From Ignavibacteriales bacterium (lineage in GTDB: Bacteria > Bacteroidota > Ignavibacteria > UBA10030 > SZUA-254): a stretch of DNA of 64,000 nucleotides. The stretch is taken from contig JACRFD010000086.1 in the NCBI GenBank assembly GCA_016218025.1, positions 22,339-86,338 on the forward strand, in the 5' to 3' direction. The position numbers and the translations under genes are program-made. How positions within the stretch are numbered: position 1 is the stretch's first letter; every line of letters starts with the position of its first letter. The notes below the pieces were generated by a model. That model did not search any database and was not told the DNA's origin. It worked only from the letters and a program-made list of their open reading frames with translations. Below, one piece after another: positions 30,027 through 38,969 of this stretch.

Positions 30027-30701
30027 CTATTGCCATACATTGTTTTTCCCGATTTGCTCTATTTCCAAACATTCCAATATTCTTTTTGAATAACCTTTGT
30101 CAACAGCGGAGATCATTGAGCGTCCAAGATTCTCAAGCGTGCAGATATACTTTGGGAAAATGAGATTTAAAACAGGATACAATGGTGCAAGAATTTTGGC
30201 AAAAGTCTGAGTGTTCTTCAAACCCGCTATCGGCTTAATAAATCCGGGTCTAAAGGCGTATACCGACTTGAATGGCAGCTTCCTCAGATCGTTCTCTGTT
30301 TTTCCCTTCACTCGCGCCCACATGATGCGGCCCTTTTCACTGCTGTCGGTTCCAACTCCTGACACATAACAAAAAACCATTTCGGGATTAAGCCGCGATA
30401 ACGTTTGCGCTGCCGCCAGAGTCAGGTCATAAGTAAGCCGACGATATTCTTCCTCTTTCTTTCCAACTGATGTAACTCCAAGACAGAAAAAGCATGCGTT
30501 ATAACCGCTTAAATTATTTTCAATCTTTGTGTAGTCATAAAAATCAGTATGCAATAACTCAGTCAATTTTTTATGCTGAATATTACACGATCTTCTGCCG
30601 ACTACAAGTATTGAATCTACCGCCGCATCGTTTAACGCCTCGTGAAGAACTCCCTCACCCACCATACCTGTTGCACCAAAAATAATTGCTTTAATGCTCA
30701 T
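30027..30701 (-). CDS. NAD(P)-binding Rossmann-fold protein (HTATIP2-like/SDR atypical)
   Basis: IIFGATGMVGEGVLHEAL, FFCLGVTSVGKKEEEYRRLTYDLTLAAA. Confidence 0.85.
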   Translation of the reverse strand: MSIKAIIFGATGMVGEGVLHEALNDAAVDSILVVGRRSCNIQHKKLTELLHTDFYDYTKIENNLSGYNACFFCLGVTSVGKKEEEYRRLTYDLTLAAAQTLSRLNPEMVFCYVSGVGTDSSEKGRIMWARVKGKTENDLRKLPFKSVYAFRPGFIKPIAGLKNTQTFAKILAPLYPVLNLIFPKYICTLENLGRSMISAVDKGYSKRILECLEIEQIGKNNVWQ

Positions 30702-31906
30702 TGTTTTTTCATTCTTTTGTCATGCTTTAAAAACCAATCATACAATTCCTGATTTGGATAAACCATCCAATTAATCCAATGCCCCACTTCAGGCTCAACT
30801 GAAAATCTCAACTCTTTGTTTTTTCCTTCCAGTTTCTTAATTACTCTTTCTGTTTCTTCAAATGGAACCACATTATCTATCTTTCCATGAAAAGCCCATA
30901 TAGGCATATCAATCAGCTTATCAAGATTATTATCTATGTAATCAATGTGGCTTGTAAAACCGCTCATCGGGGCAATTGCTGCAAACTTGTCAGGATACTT
31001 TACTCCAATATACCATGTACCCGCTCCCCCTAAACTGAAGCCGGTAAGATAAACTCTGTTTGTATCAATTCTATATTTATCGGTTACTTCTTTATAAAAA
31101 TTTTCAAACCAATTATCAGTTGACCATCTGATATGTTCGGGACATTGCGGAGCAATAATTATAAAAGGAAATTCTCTTCCCCTATATATCTGGTCAGGGA
31201 TTCCATCAGCGTACAATTTCTTTAAATCAGTTCCCCGGCGTGAACCTCCATGCAAATAAATTATAAGGGGAAATCTTTTTAAAGTATCTGTATTATAATT
31301 TTTCGGTGTATATGACAAATAATGATAGCTAACATTCTTAGGATTTTGATTTATACCGTGGTCGAAAGTTAAATCAAATTGCAAATCTCCTTTTTCAGTC
31401 CAATATTTTGTTCTACCGTGTAATTGTCCGTTTAGCCAATTTTCCTCTGCTTCCTTTTGTCCATTTTTATACCAGCTTGTGGTGAGTCCGTTGTGCAATC
31501 CATTTTTATAATTCCCTGTAAATTCAATCAGTCCGCTTTCATACCATTCAGTGTATTTTCCCTCTTTTGTGTTTGAATGGTAATTGCACTGACTTTCCTC
31601 TTTCACGTTTTTATCAAATGAGCTATAAACAGCATCCATCTGAATCTGACCGTTTTCAAAATAATCTCTCACATGATACATTTTGCTATTCTTATCAAAC
31701 TCAATTACTCGCTTATAAATAATCGTATCTTGTTTGGATGCTGCATATTTCAAGATAAGAGTGTCGGTATCTTGGGCTTTTACAAATCCAAGACAAGATA
31801 TGATCATCATAATGATGATATGGGGTTGGAGTAAATATTTTTTTGTTTTATCCGACATCGGGGCACTGCATCTCAACGAAACAATGTAATATTTCTCCCC
31901 ACTCAA
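30698..31906 (-). CDS. MORN-variant/YwqK-like repeats fused to alpha/beta-hydrolase (PHB depolymerase/phospholipase-like)
   Basis: NSKMYHVRDYFENGQIQ..KEGKYTEWYESGLIEFTGNYKNG; YLHGGSRRGTDL, LTGFSLGGAGTWYIG, HWINWM. Confidence 0.85.
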   Translation of the reverse strand: MSGEKYYIVSLRCSAPMSDKTKKYLLQPHIIIMMIISCLGFVKAQDTDTLILKYAASKQDTIIYKRVIEFDKNSKMYHVRDYFENGQIQMDAVYSSFDKNVKEESQCNYHSNTKEGKYTEWYESGLIEFTGNYKNGLHNGLTTSWYKNGQKEAEENWLNGQLHGRTKYWTEKGDLQFDLTFDHGINQNPKNVSYHYLSYTPKNYNTDTLKRFPLIIYLHGGSRRGTDLKKLYADGIPDQIYRGREFPFIIIAPQCPEHIRWSTDNWFENFYKEVTDKYRIDTNRVYLTGFSLGGAGTWYIGVKYPDKFAAIAPMSGFTSHIDYIDNNLDKLIDMPIWAFHGKIDNVVPFEETERVIKKLEGKNKELRFSVEPEVGHWINWMVYPNQELYDWFLKHDKRMKKQ

Positions 31907-31921
31907 AACAAAACCACTTAA

Positions 31922-33007
31922 TCATTTAAAACTGAATGGTGTAAACCTCTTCCCATCGAACCTGCAAACTCCTCCTCCGTTTGTTCCGAACCATAACTCC
32001 CCATTCCGGTCTTTATAAATAGTCCAGATTGCATTGCTCGTCAGTCCATCTTTGAGTGTGTAGTTCGTTAATTTTTCTCCGTCATACCGCCAGACACCTG
32101 CATCAATCGTTCCTATCCAGAGATTGCCTTCGCTATCTTCGTTGATTGTCCAGGCGCGGGCAAGCGTTCTCTCTTTCCCTTTCAAACTTTTTCTGAACTC
32201 AGGATTTTCCAGACCTTTCTCTTTGGTGAGATTAGTCAAAACTTTTCCGTCATAATAGAATAAACCACTGCCATTATTCCCGAACCAATAGTTCCCTTTC
32301 TTATCATGATAAATTGTACGGATAGGTGCATTCAACTCTTCATCATTGATCTGCGAAAAAGAATTCCCGTCGTACCTATAGACACCTTTGCTTTCTGTGC
32401 CGAACCATAGAACACCATTTTTATCTTCGAGTATGCTGTAAACCGAGTATGCGGTAGGTTGAAATGCAGGCTGTTCACGGCGCATTTTCAAATCAATTTC
32501 ATCCAACGGTAAAGGCATAAATGTAAAAGAAATTCCATTGTAATGATGAACTCCATCCCTTGCGCCGAAGTAAATGTCACCTTTTCGATTTTTAAAAAAG
32601 GGGTGAGAAATATTTTCTGTCGGGACGTTATTAAGGTTGACAGTACTGAAAGTTTTTCCGTCAAAAAAACAAACACCATCACGTGTGCCGAACCAGATAT
32701 TGCCTGCTCTGTCTTCCTGTATAGTCCACACAAAATTACTGCACAAGCCATCTTTCTCCGTAAAATTTTGTAAAACCTTTCCATCGTAACGGCATACGCC
32801 TAATCCCTGGACGGCGAACCAGTAATCCCCTTTTGTGTCTTGATAGATAGACCAGATTTCTTTCCCCTTCCCCAGTATGGTATCTCCCACAACAACGCCA
32901 ATATTTTGTGCGATTTTGTTGGTATGAGTATTTTGAGATTTGTTTTGACTATTGCACGAAGCAGAGAAAAATGATATTAATAAAATTAAAATGATTGGCA
33001 TACTCAT
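31922..33007 (-). CDS. Two-component regulator propeller-repeat lipoprotein
   Basis: Repeats IWSIYQDTKGDYWFAVQGLGVCRYDGK, VWTIQEDRAGNIWFGTRDGVCFFDGK, etc. Confidence 0.88.
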   Translation of the reverse strand: MSMPIILILLISFFSASCNSQNKSQNTHTNKIAQNIGVVVGDTILGKGKEIWSIYQDTKGDYWFAVQGLGVCRYDGKVLQNFTEKDGLCSNFVWTIQEDRAGNIWFGTRDGVCFFDGKTFSTVNLNNVPTENISHPFFKNRKGDIYFGARDGVHHYNGISFTFMPLPLDEIDLKMRREQPAFQPTAYSVYSILEDKNGVLWFGTESKGVYRYDGNSFSQINDEELNAPIRTIYHDKKGNYWFGNNGSGLFYYDGKVLTNLTKEKGLENPEFRKSLKGKERTLARAWTINEDSEGNLWIGTIDAGVWRYDGEKLTNYTLKDGLTSNAIWTIYKDRNGELWFGTNGGGVCRFDGKRFTPFSFK

Positions 33008-33086
33008 AAGCTGTTTTGTGATTATAATTGATGAGGTTATGTACTGATAAGAGAACAGCTAATACAGGATAGTTTGTTCCAGTGAG

Positions 33087-33136
33087 AAAACCTTGCGAAG
33101 GTTTTTCGGAATAAACTTGATAGCCTTCGCAAGGTT
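33087..33136. repeat. Inverted repeat AACCTTGCGAAGG / CCTTCGCAAGGTT
   Basis: Read directly in the intergenic gap. Confidence 0.8.
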
Positions 33137-33151
33137 ACATGGCGGTGTGTT

Positions 33152-33523
33152 TCATTTCGATTGATACTTATTGATGATAAAATTATAAAGTGAATCATTT
33201 TCGAAATACCAACGGTTTGCCACCTCGGATGAAGGTACCATTGGACCGATACAATCTTTAGACATGCGCAAAGTGGTGATATGCCGTTGATGGTCAATCT
33301 CGTCATACTTTTTGTAAAAGGTGATGTGAAATTCATTATTCACGTTTGCTTCTTTGCGAGCAGTTAGCGAGCGGAGTTGCGATAGAAAATATTGTATATC
33401 CGCGCTATCTGTAAGATCGACAATTTTGTTGTTACGGTTATTGATACTGATTCTTAAAATTGATTGGTCTGCTATGGCTAAATCTTTTGCGGCCTCCCCT
33501 TCATGAGAATTGCAGCCGATCAT
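33152..33523 (-). CDS. Hypothetical protein
   Basis: 123 aa ORF starting MIGCNSHEGEAAKD; possibly N-terminally longer lipoprotein. Confidence 0.5.
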   Translation of the reverse strand: MIGCNSHEGEAAKDLAIADQSILRISINNRNNKIVDLTDSADIQYFLSQLRSLTARKEANVNNEFHITFYKKYDEIDHQRHITTLRMSKDCIGPMVPSSEVANRWYFENDSLYNFIINKYQSK

Positions 33524-33591
33524 TCCAATTAAAAGAACAAGGCTTCAATCTTTTATTGGGAGTGCGTTATCAGATTGCGTGAAAGTATTTT

Positions 33592-33675
33592 TGTCATTTC
33601 GATCCGGTCGCAGACGGGAGAGAAATCTTTCAGTGCGTTCAGATTTCTCAGTCGCTACGCTCCTTCGAAATGACA
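33592..33675. repeat. REP-like imperfect palindromic element
   Basis: TGTCATTTCGA...TCGAAATGACA (11 bp) enclosing GAGAAATCT...AGATTTCTC. Confidence 0.85.
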
Positions 33676-33746
33676 TTTCAGGATTTTTAGATATTCTGTG
33701 CGCTCCCGACCTATTGCTGCCAGCGTGTGGTCGGGAGAAGGACCTG

Positions 33747-33761
33747 TCCGCCTCTGGCGGA
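33747..33761. repeat. TCCGCCtctGGCGGA hairpin (same core as 15345-15359)
   Basis: Exact 15 nt match. Confidence 0.85.
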
Positions 33762-33881
33762 TCTCCCTCCCAACCAAGGAGATGAAATATGGGGTCAATA
33801 TTTTTTATACTTTGCCTCCGCAATCATACTGTTGTCAATCAGCCATTATCAAACTCCGCTGTGAATTATAGAACCAATAGA

Positions 33882-33929
33882 AAGTGCGACGCACTTACAT
33901 CTGATATCCTACGAAAGTGCATCGCACTT
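33882..33929. repeat. Paired palindromes AAGTGCGACGCACTT and AAGTGCATCGCACTT
   Basis: Read directly; first is 14/15 identical to 18780-18794 region. Confidence 0.8.
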
Positions 33930-33935
33930 ATCCTG

Positions 33936-36900
33936 CTACCTCAACAGTATCGCTTTCTTAATGCTCTTGTTGATTATCTTCCCTGTTGCTTCATCAACAA
34001 TTGTCATCTGGTAATAATAAATACCGCTCGGCATTCCTGCTGCATTCCATCTTGCAGTATAACTCCCCGGCAGACTGGTTAAATTGACGAGTGTCTTAAC
34101 CGCTTCGCCCAGCAAATTGTACACCTTTATCGTTACATAACTTTCATCTGTAATATCATATTTTATCTCTGTCTCCGGATTGAACGGATTCGGATAATTT
34201 TGTTCTAATTTAAAATTCGATATTCGTTTTTCGATATTCGATATTCTATCGCCATCCGGCGGCAGTGGCGGTTGTTGAGTTATAGGAACTATCTTAATCC
34301 TCCTCTCTGCAATTCCTCCTCCGGCAGAATTATCCATGAACAACCTCCCCGACTGATTCGCCTTCACCCAATAACCTTTTCCCGGCAGCAACGTATCAGC
34401 ATCGGAATAACCGTTACCGAATCCGAAGAATTGCGATGTAACTATGCCCGGAGGATCGGAAGTAATATTCGCCACCGGGACTGAATCGGATAAGCAGCCG
34501 ATCATATTCCATCCATCAACAACATCAACCGAATCAATCGTGATTTCGAAACCGGTAAAGCTAACCGATTGCGGATCGGAAAACTTTACCCAGTAACCGA
34601 TCATATTTTTTAATGTATCTTCAGAAATGTAAGTTCCGTTGAAACTATAAGCCGGAGATTTTGCAGTCGGATATAAAACAGTTGTCCTGTAATCATCCAC
34701 AATCATCGGAACAGAAACCATATTCCAACCTGAATTCATATCCACACTCATCGTAACCGGTGTTCCCCGCATCAGAATATAGAACGGCTTAACAGATGGT
34801 GACCATGTCATTCCTGCATCAATTGTTATCTCAAAATATATATCAAAGAAACTGGACAATCCGTAATCCAACTGTCCGAATGAGAAAAATTCATATCTTC
34901 CGATGGATGGTTTCGTTGGACTTTCACGGATTTGCATTCCACCCGACAATGTTCCGCCGGAAATTGAAAAGGATAGAAATTCAGTATTGAAAAATCTTGA
35001 GTTATTATCATCCGACGCGGAAGAAATCCATACATCTTCGTTCACAGCAGCGGAAATCTGAGACCATGATACTCCTCCATCTATCGATAACTCGAACTCG
35101 GCGATCCCACTGAATGAATTTGTTTGTGATGTCAACGGTGGAGGCGGCTGTAATGACTGTGTGAAACGATCGTGTAATAATTTTCTCAACAAATATCCGT
35201 TGGAGAATTGGATGTAATCATCTCCGATACTTTTGAATTGTGCATCTGTTGGGAAATAGTTTGTTGAATTAAATTTTGAATCCGCCGGCTGCACAAAATT
35301 GAGTGTTAATTTATTAAGCGCTGTAGACCAGGTAGCACCACCGTCCACGCTGACCTCTGTGAAAATATCGAAGAAACTTTCTACGTGCCATTGTCCATCC
35401 GGTAATTGCGACATTATAATTTTACTTTTTGATGCAAGTGTTGGACTTTCTCGTAGGCGAGCTATTCCTCCTATTGAAGTTATATCAAATTGCAAAACTT
35501 CAGTTAAATAATTCTGCTTCCCTCCTTCATCAGATTGATGATTTAGGTTTACCTGTAATGAAACCGGCAAATTATAATAAGGTGTCCATGTAATTCCTCC
35601 ATCTGCGGATAATTCGAGATCGGCAGTTGCACTAAAGCTGTACACCTGACTTGCATAGAGGGCCGGAGGTTCACCTACATGTGATAAATTACGAAGAGTT
35701 AAATTTCTGTATACCAAACCGGATGCAAAAGAAACCATACTGCTTGTTTGCTGGAAATACTTGCCGGTCTGCGGGAAGCGGTCGGAATAAGTCTGCTGAC
35801 CCGCAGGCATCACAGCAATCCAATATGCACCGGATGCGGTGCAGCCGTTTGAATCGGTTACTTCAATTGTAAATGTTGAATATCCCGGTGAATTAGGAGT
35901 TCCATAAATAATACCATTCGAAGAAAGATCGATTCCACTCGGCAAGGCGCCTCCTATTATCGCGTAGCTATAGGGTGGTGTGCCGCCCGAAGCGGAGAGT
36001 TCCTGATAATAACTTTCATTTACTTTTCCATCAGCCACTGATTCCGGTGTAATCGAAATTGTCGGGCATGGAGGAATTAACATGCATGAAATATAATTGG
36101 ATGACTGAACAAAGCTTGCCCCACCATCAGTTGATATTTCTGTAAAAATATCAAAGAAACTGCTTACGTCATATCCAGCCAAAGTCGTAACGATATCATG
36201 TCTTCCGGCTGACTTCAAAGTTGGAGATTCTCTGATGATTACACCGGGAGATAACCTGCCTCCACTGATGTTCAATTGCATAATTTCTATTTCATAAAAT
36301 TCTGCCGCACCATCATCATCATGATGAAAAGTTCTGACCTGCCATGATGCCGGAGCGGTTACGTTCGACCAACTTGATCCTCCATCGAAACTCAAATCAA
36401 AATTTGCAGTTCCGTTAAACATATTTGTTGATGTTCCACCCAAAGCCGGAGGTGCGAATGAGGATGTGAAATTGTTCAAGACCAGCGACTTAATCTTAAA
36501 CATTGATGCAAATGAAATCTCATCACCAGAATTTGTTTTGTATCCTGTCGAAGGCATCATCAAATTTGTTAGAAATGGATAGGCAGGAGGATAAGTCAAA
36601 TCGATACTCAAAAGATTGTCACTCGGCGACCAGGTCGCGCCTCCATCTAAGCTTACTTCAGTAAATATGTCGAAGAAACTCGATATCATGTAACCTGCAC
36701 TTGCAGATTCAACAATAATTTTACCGGTAGATTTTTTCGTATAACTTTCACGGAACCGAACAAAGGGACCAGCTATAAATAACATTGTGGATACTTCCGC
36801 TTCATATAACGATATACCTGAAGAATCCGCAATCTTTTTTATTTGGACTACCATTCTCACTTCCGAATGGTTTATACTCCAGGTTAAACCTCCATCCAAT

Positions 36901-37727
36901 GATAATAAAAAATCAGCTGTTGCAGTGTCATTATAAGGTTGAGCAATATCGGGTAATGATCCCTGATGCATAAAATCTCTAAGAATAAAATCTTTAAATC
37001 TGACACCTGCGGGAAAAGTAATAACATCCGTTTTATTTTGTAAATACTTTCCGTGCGGAGGAAACTTTGTGGAAGGTGCTACTACCGAAGGACTCTCTTT
37101 ATAAAACGAAACTGATTTCATCAGTATAGAATTATTAGGCGGGATAAAAGTTAATCCACCGTCTGTACTAATCTCAAAATATATATCGAAGAAACTATCA
37201 CATTTATACCGACTGCCATCAGGCAGCCAGATAGTTCTACCCACCGATGGTTGTGTTGGACTTTCCCTGATTAAAATTCCCGGAGGCATTGAACCACCAC
37301 TCAGGTTCATGAGATAAACTTCTCCCGAATGAATATTGTACGACGAAGAATCTTTTAAATAATCCAAATGAAATGTATTAGATGCTACTGTTGAATAGGC
37401 ACTCCAGGTACCCCCTTGATCAAATGAAAGTTCGAATGTAGTGCTGCCAACACAAACATAATCTTTGCTTCCTCCCGATTTTGGAGGAACATCGACGGGA
37501 TTAATGCCGTATTGAACAAAATTTTTCAGTAGAACACCATTGGGCCAAACTACTGCTGTTCCGCGCGGTGTTACATAAGCACCTTCAGGGGGGAAATTAT
37601 TATTAGGAAATGAATAATCCGGTTCAGCGGCAATCAGTGAAGAGACATAATTGTCCGGAATATTAAACAGTGGCATGAGTAGAATGATGAATAATACAAA
37701 TGCAAGGTTTTTAAAAAGATGTTTCAT
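33936..37727 (-). CDS. Large secreted T9SS-sorted protein with multiple copies of an uncharacterised repeat and one Ig-like domain
   Basis: Repeated ...SSFFDIFTEVSLDGGATWSPS... and ...ESPT(K/L)xSxGR...; NYPNPFNPETEIKYDITDESYVTIKVYNLLGE at C-terminus. Confidence 0.88.
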   Translation of the reverse strand: MKHLFKNLAFVLFIILLMPLFNIPDNYVSSLIAAEPDYSFPNNNFPPEGAYVTPRGTAVVWPNGVLLKNFVQYGINPVDVPPKSGGSKDYVCVGSTTFELSFDQGGTWSAYSTVASNTFHLDYLKDSSSYNIHSGEVYLMNLSGGSMPPGILIRESPTQPSVGRTIWLPDGSRYKCDSFFDIYFEISTDGGLTFIPPNNSILMKSVSFYKESPSVVAPSTKFPPHGKYLQNKTDVITFPAGVRFKDFILRDFMHQGSLPDIAQPYNDTATADFLLSLDGGLTWSINHSEVRMVVQIKKIADSSGISLYEAEVSTMLFIAGPFVRFRESYTKKSTGKIIVESASAGYMISSFFDIFTEVSLDGGATWSPSDNLLSIDLTYPPAYPFLTNLMMPSTGYKTNSGDEISFASMFKIKSLVLNNFTSSFAPPALGGTSTNMFNGTANFDLSFDGGSSWSNVTAPASWQVRTFHHDDDGAAEFYEIEIMQLNISGGRLSPGVIIRESPTLKSAGRHDIVTTLAGYDVSSFFDIFTEISTDGGASFVQSSNYISCMLIPPCPTISITPESVADGKVNESYYQELSASGGTPPYSYAIIGGALPSGIDLSSNGIIYGTPNSPGYSTFTIEVTDSNGCTASGAYWIAVMPAGQQTYSDRFPQTGKYFQQTSSMVSFASGLVYRNLTLRNLSHVGEPPALYASQVYSFSATADLELSADGGITWTPYYNLPVSLQVNLNHQSDEGGKQNYLTEVLQFDITSIGGIARLRESPTLASKSKIIMSQLPDGQWHVESFFDIFTEVSVDGGATWSTALNKLTLNFVQPADSKFNSTNYFPTDAQFKSIGDDYIQFSNGYLLRKLLHDRFTQSLQPPPPLTSQTNSFSGIAEFELSIDGGVSWSQISAAVNEDVWISSASDDNNSRFFNTEFLSFSISGGTLSGGMQIRESPTKPSIGRYEFFSFGQLDYGLSSFFDIYFEITIDAGMTWSPSVKPFYILMRGTPVTMSVDMNSGWNMVSVPMIVDDYRTTVLYPTAKSPAYSFNGTYISEDTLKNMIGYWVKFSDPQSVSFTGFEITIDSVDVVDGWNMIGCLSDSVPVANITSDPPGIVTSQFFGFGNGYSDADTLLPGKGYWVKANQSGRLFMDNSAGGGIAERRIKIVPITQQPPLPPDGDRISNIEKRISNFKLEQNYPNPFNPETEIKYDITDESYVTIKVYNLLGEAVKTLVNLTSLPGSYTARWNAAGMPSGIYYYQMTIVDEATGKIINKSIKKAILLR

Positions 37728-38002
37728 AGCAACTCCTTGGTTGTTGATTGGAAGAATAAGAATTTAATACTTACATAATGTATTTCAACTTCCATCCATC
37801 GAACTACCTGGGTGTAACATCCAGATCGGTGGGGAGAACAACGATACTGCGAATATTGTAATAAATGATTTCGATAAAAACAACTGCAAAATTAATCAGA
37901 TCGGGAGCATTCTAATTTTAGCTTAATTATGCAGATTAATCTATTTTTTTGTAAATTGAGTGCCGATAATTACATGGAAAAATATCATATATTTTATATC
38001 GA

Positions 38003-38869
38003 ATGATATCAGTAAAAGCATATGCCAAAATTAATTTAGGACTTAGAATTTTTGACCGCCGGATTGATGGTTACCATAATCTGGAAACTGTATTCGTCCG
38101 GGTTAATCCTTTTGATGAAATTATCTTGGAAGAAGATAACGGAATCAGCTTCAGTTCCAACGAATTGAATTTGAATTCCGATCCATCCAATCTCTGCATT
38201 AAAGCGGCAAAGCTTTTCAACGAACATTATAATCTTAATAACGGAGTAAAAATAAAACTTCAAAAAAATATTCCGATAGGTGCAGGAATGGGCGGAGGAA
38301 GTTCGGATGCTGCGGCAACACTCCTCGGACTAATAAAATTATGGGATCTCAAAATTACAGAAGCAGAACTGAAATCGATTACATTAAAACTCGGCTCAGA
38401 TGTTCCTTACTTCCTTAAACCGGGTATGGCACATGCAACAGGAAGAGGAGAAATACTTGAATATTTTTCGCTACCACTTCCCTACTGGATTGTAATTCTA
38501 TATCCCGATATTCATGTTTCTACCTCATGGGCGTATCAATCATTAAATGCTGAACACTCCCACCACATCTCACATCCAACATCTCATATCACTCTCAAAG
38601 ATTTTCTTCTAAAAAATATTCATAACTCTCATGAACTCAATCATAATCTGGTGAACGACTTTGAGCCGGTTGTTCTCCACCAGCATAAACAGATCGGTTT
38701 CGCAAAGCTGATGCTTTATTCCGAAGGAGCATCATTCGCTCAAATGTCAGGTAGCGGATCGGCAGTTTATGGATTTTTCTTGGAAGAACAAAAAGCGGTA
38801 AGAGCGGCTGAACGACTTAAAACCAAATATAAAGTTTTCATTACACCTCCCAATTTTGATCCTGAATAA
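38003..38869 (+). CDS. ispE: 4-diphosphocytidyl-2-C-methyl-D-erythritol kinase
   Basis: AYAKINLGLRIFDRRIDGYHNLETVF, KNIPIGAGMGGGSSDAAATL, SGSGSAVYGFF. Confidence 0.95.
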   Translation: MISVKAYAKINLGLRIFDRRIDGYHNLETVFVRVNPFDEIILEEDNGISFSSNELNLNSDPSNLCIKAAKLFNEHYNLNNGVKIKLQKNIPIGAGMGGGSSDAAATLLGLIKLWDLKITEAELKSITLKLGSDVPYFLKPGMAHATGRGEILEYFSLPLPYWIVILYPDIHVSTSWAYQSLNAEHSHHISHPTSHITLKDFLLKNIHNSHELNHNLVNDFEPVVLHQHKQIGFAKLMLYSEGASFAQMSGSGSAVYGFFLEEQKAVRAAERLKTKYKVFITPPNFDPE

Positions 38870-38969
38870 TTTATCAAACAACATTGGAAGAATTTTATAT
38901 TTATCACTTTCTTGCATCTCTTTACCCTTTTCGATATATTTTTTCAAATGAAAAAATAATGGATTACCA

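Noticed and set aside
33510-33823. Overlapping ORFs 33510-33785 (+) and 33545-33823 (-)
   Set aside because: Both lie across palindromic repeats and have composition typical of repeat translation; treated as spurious.
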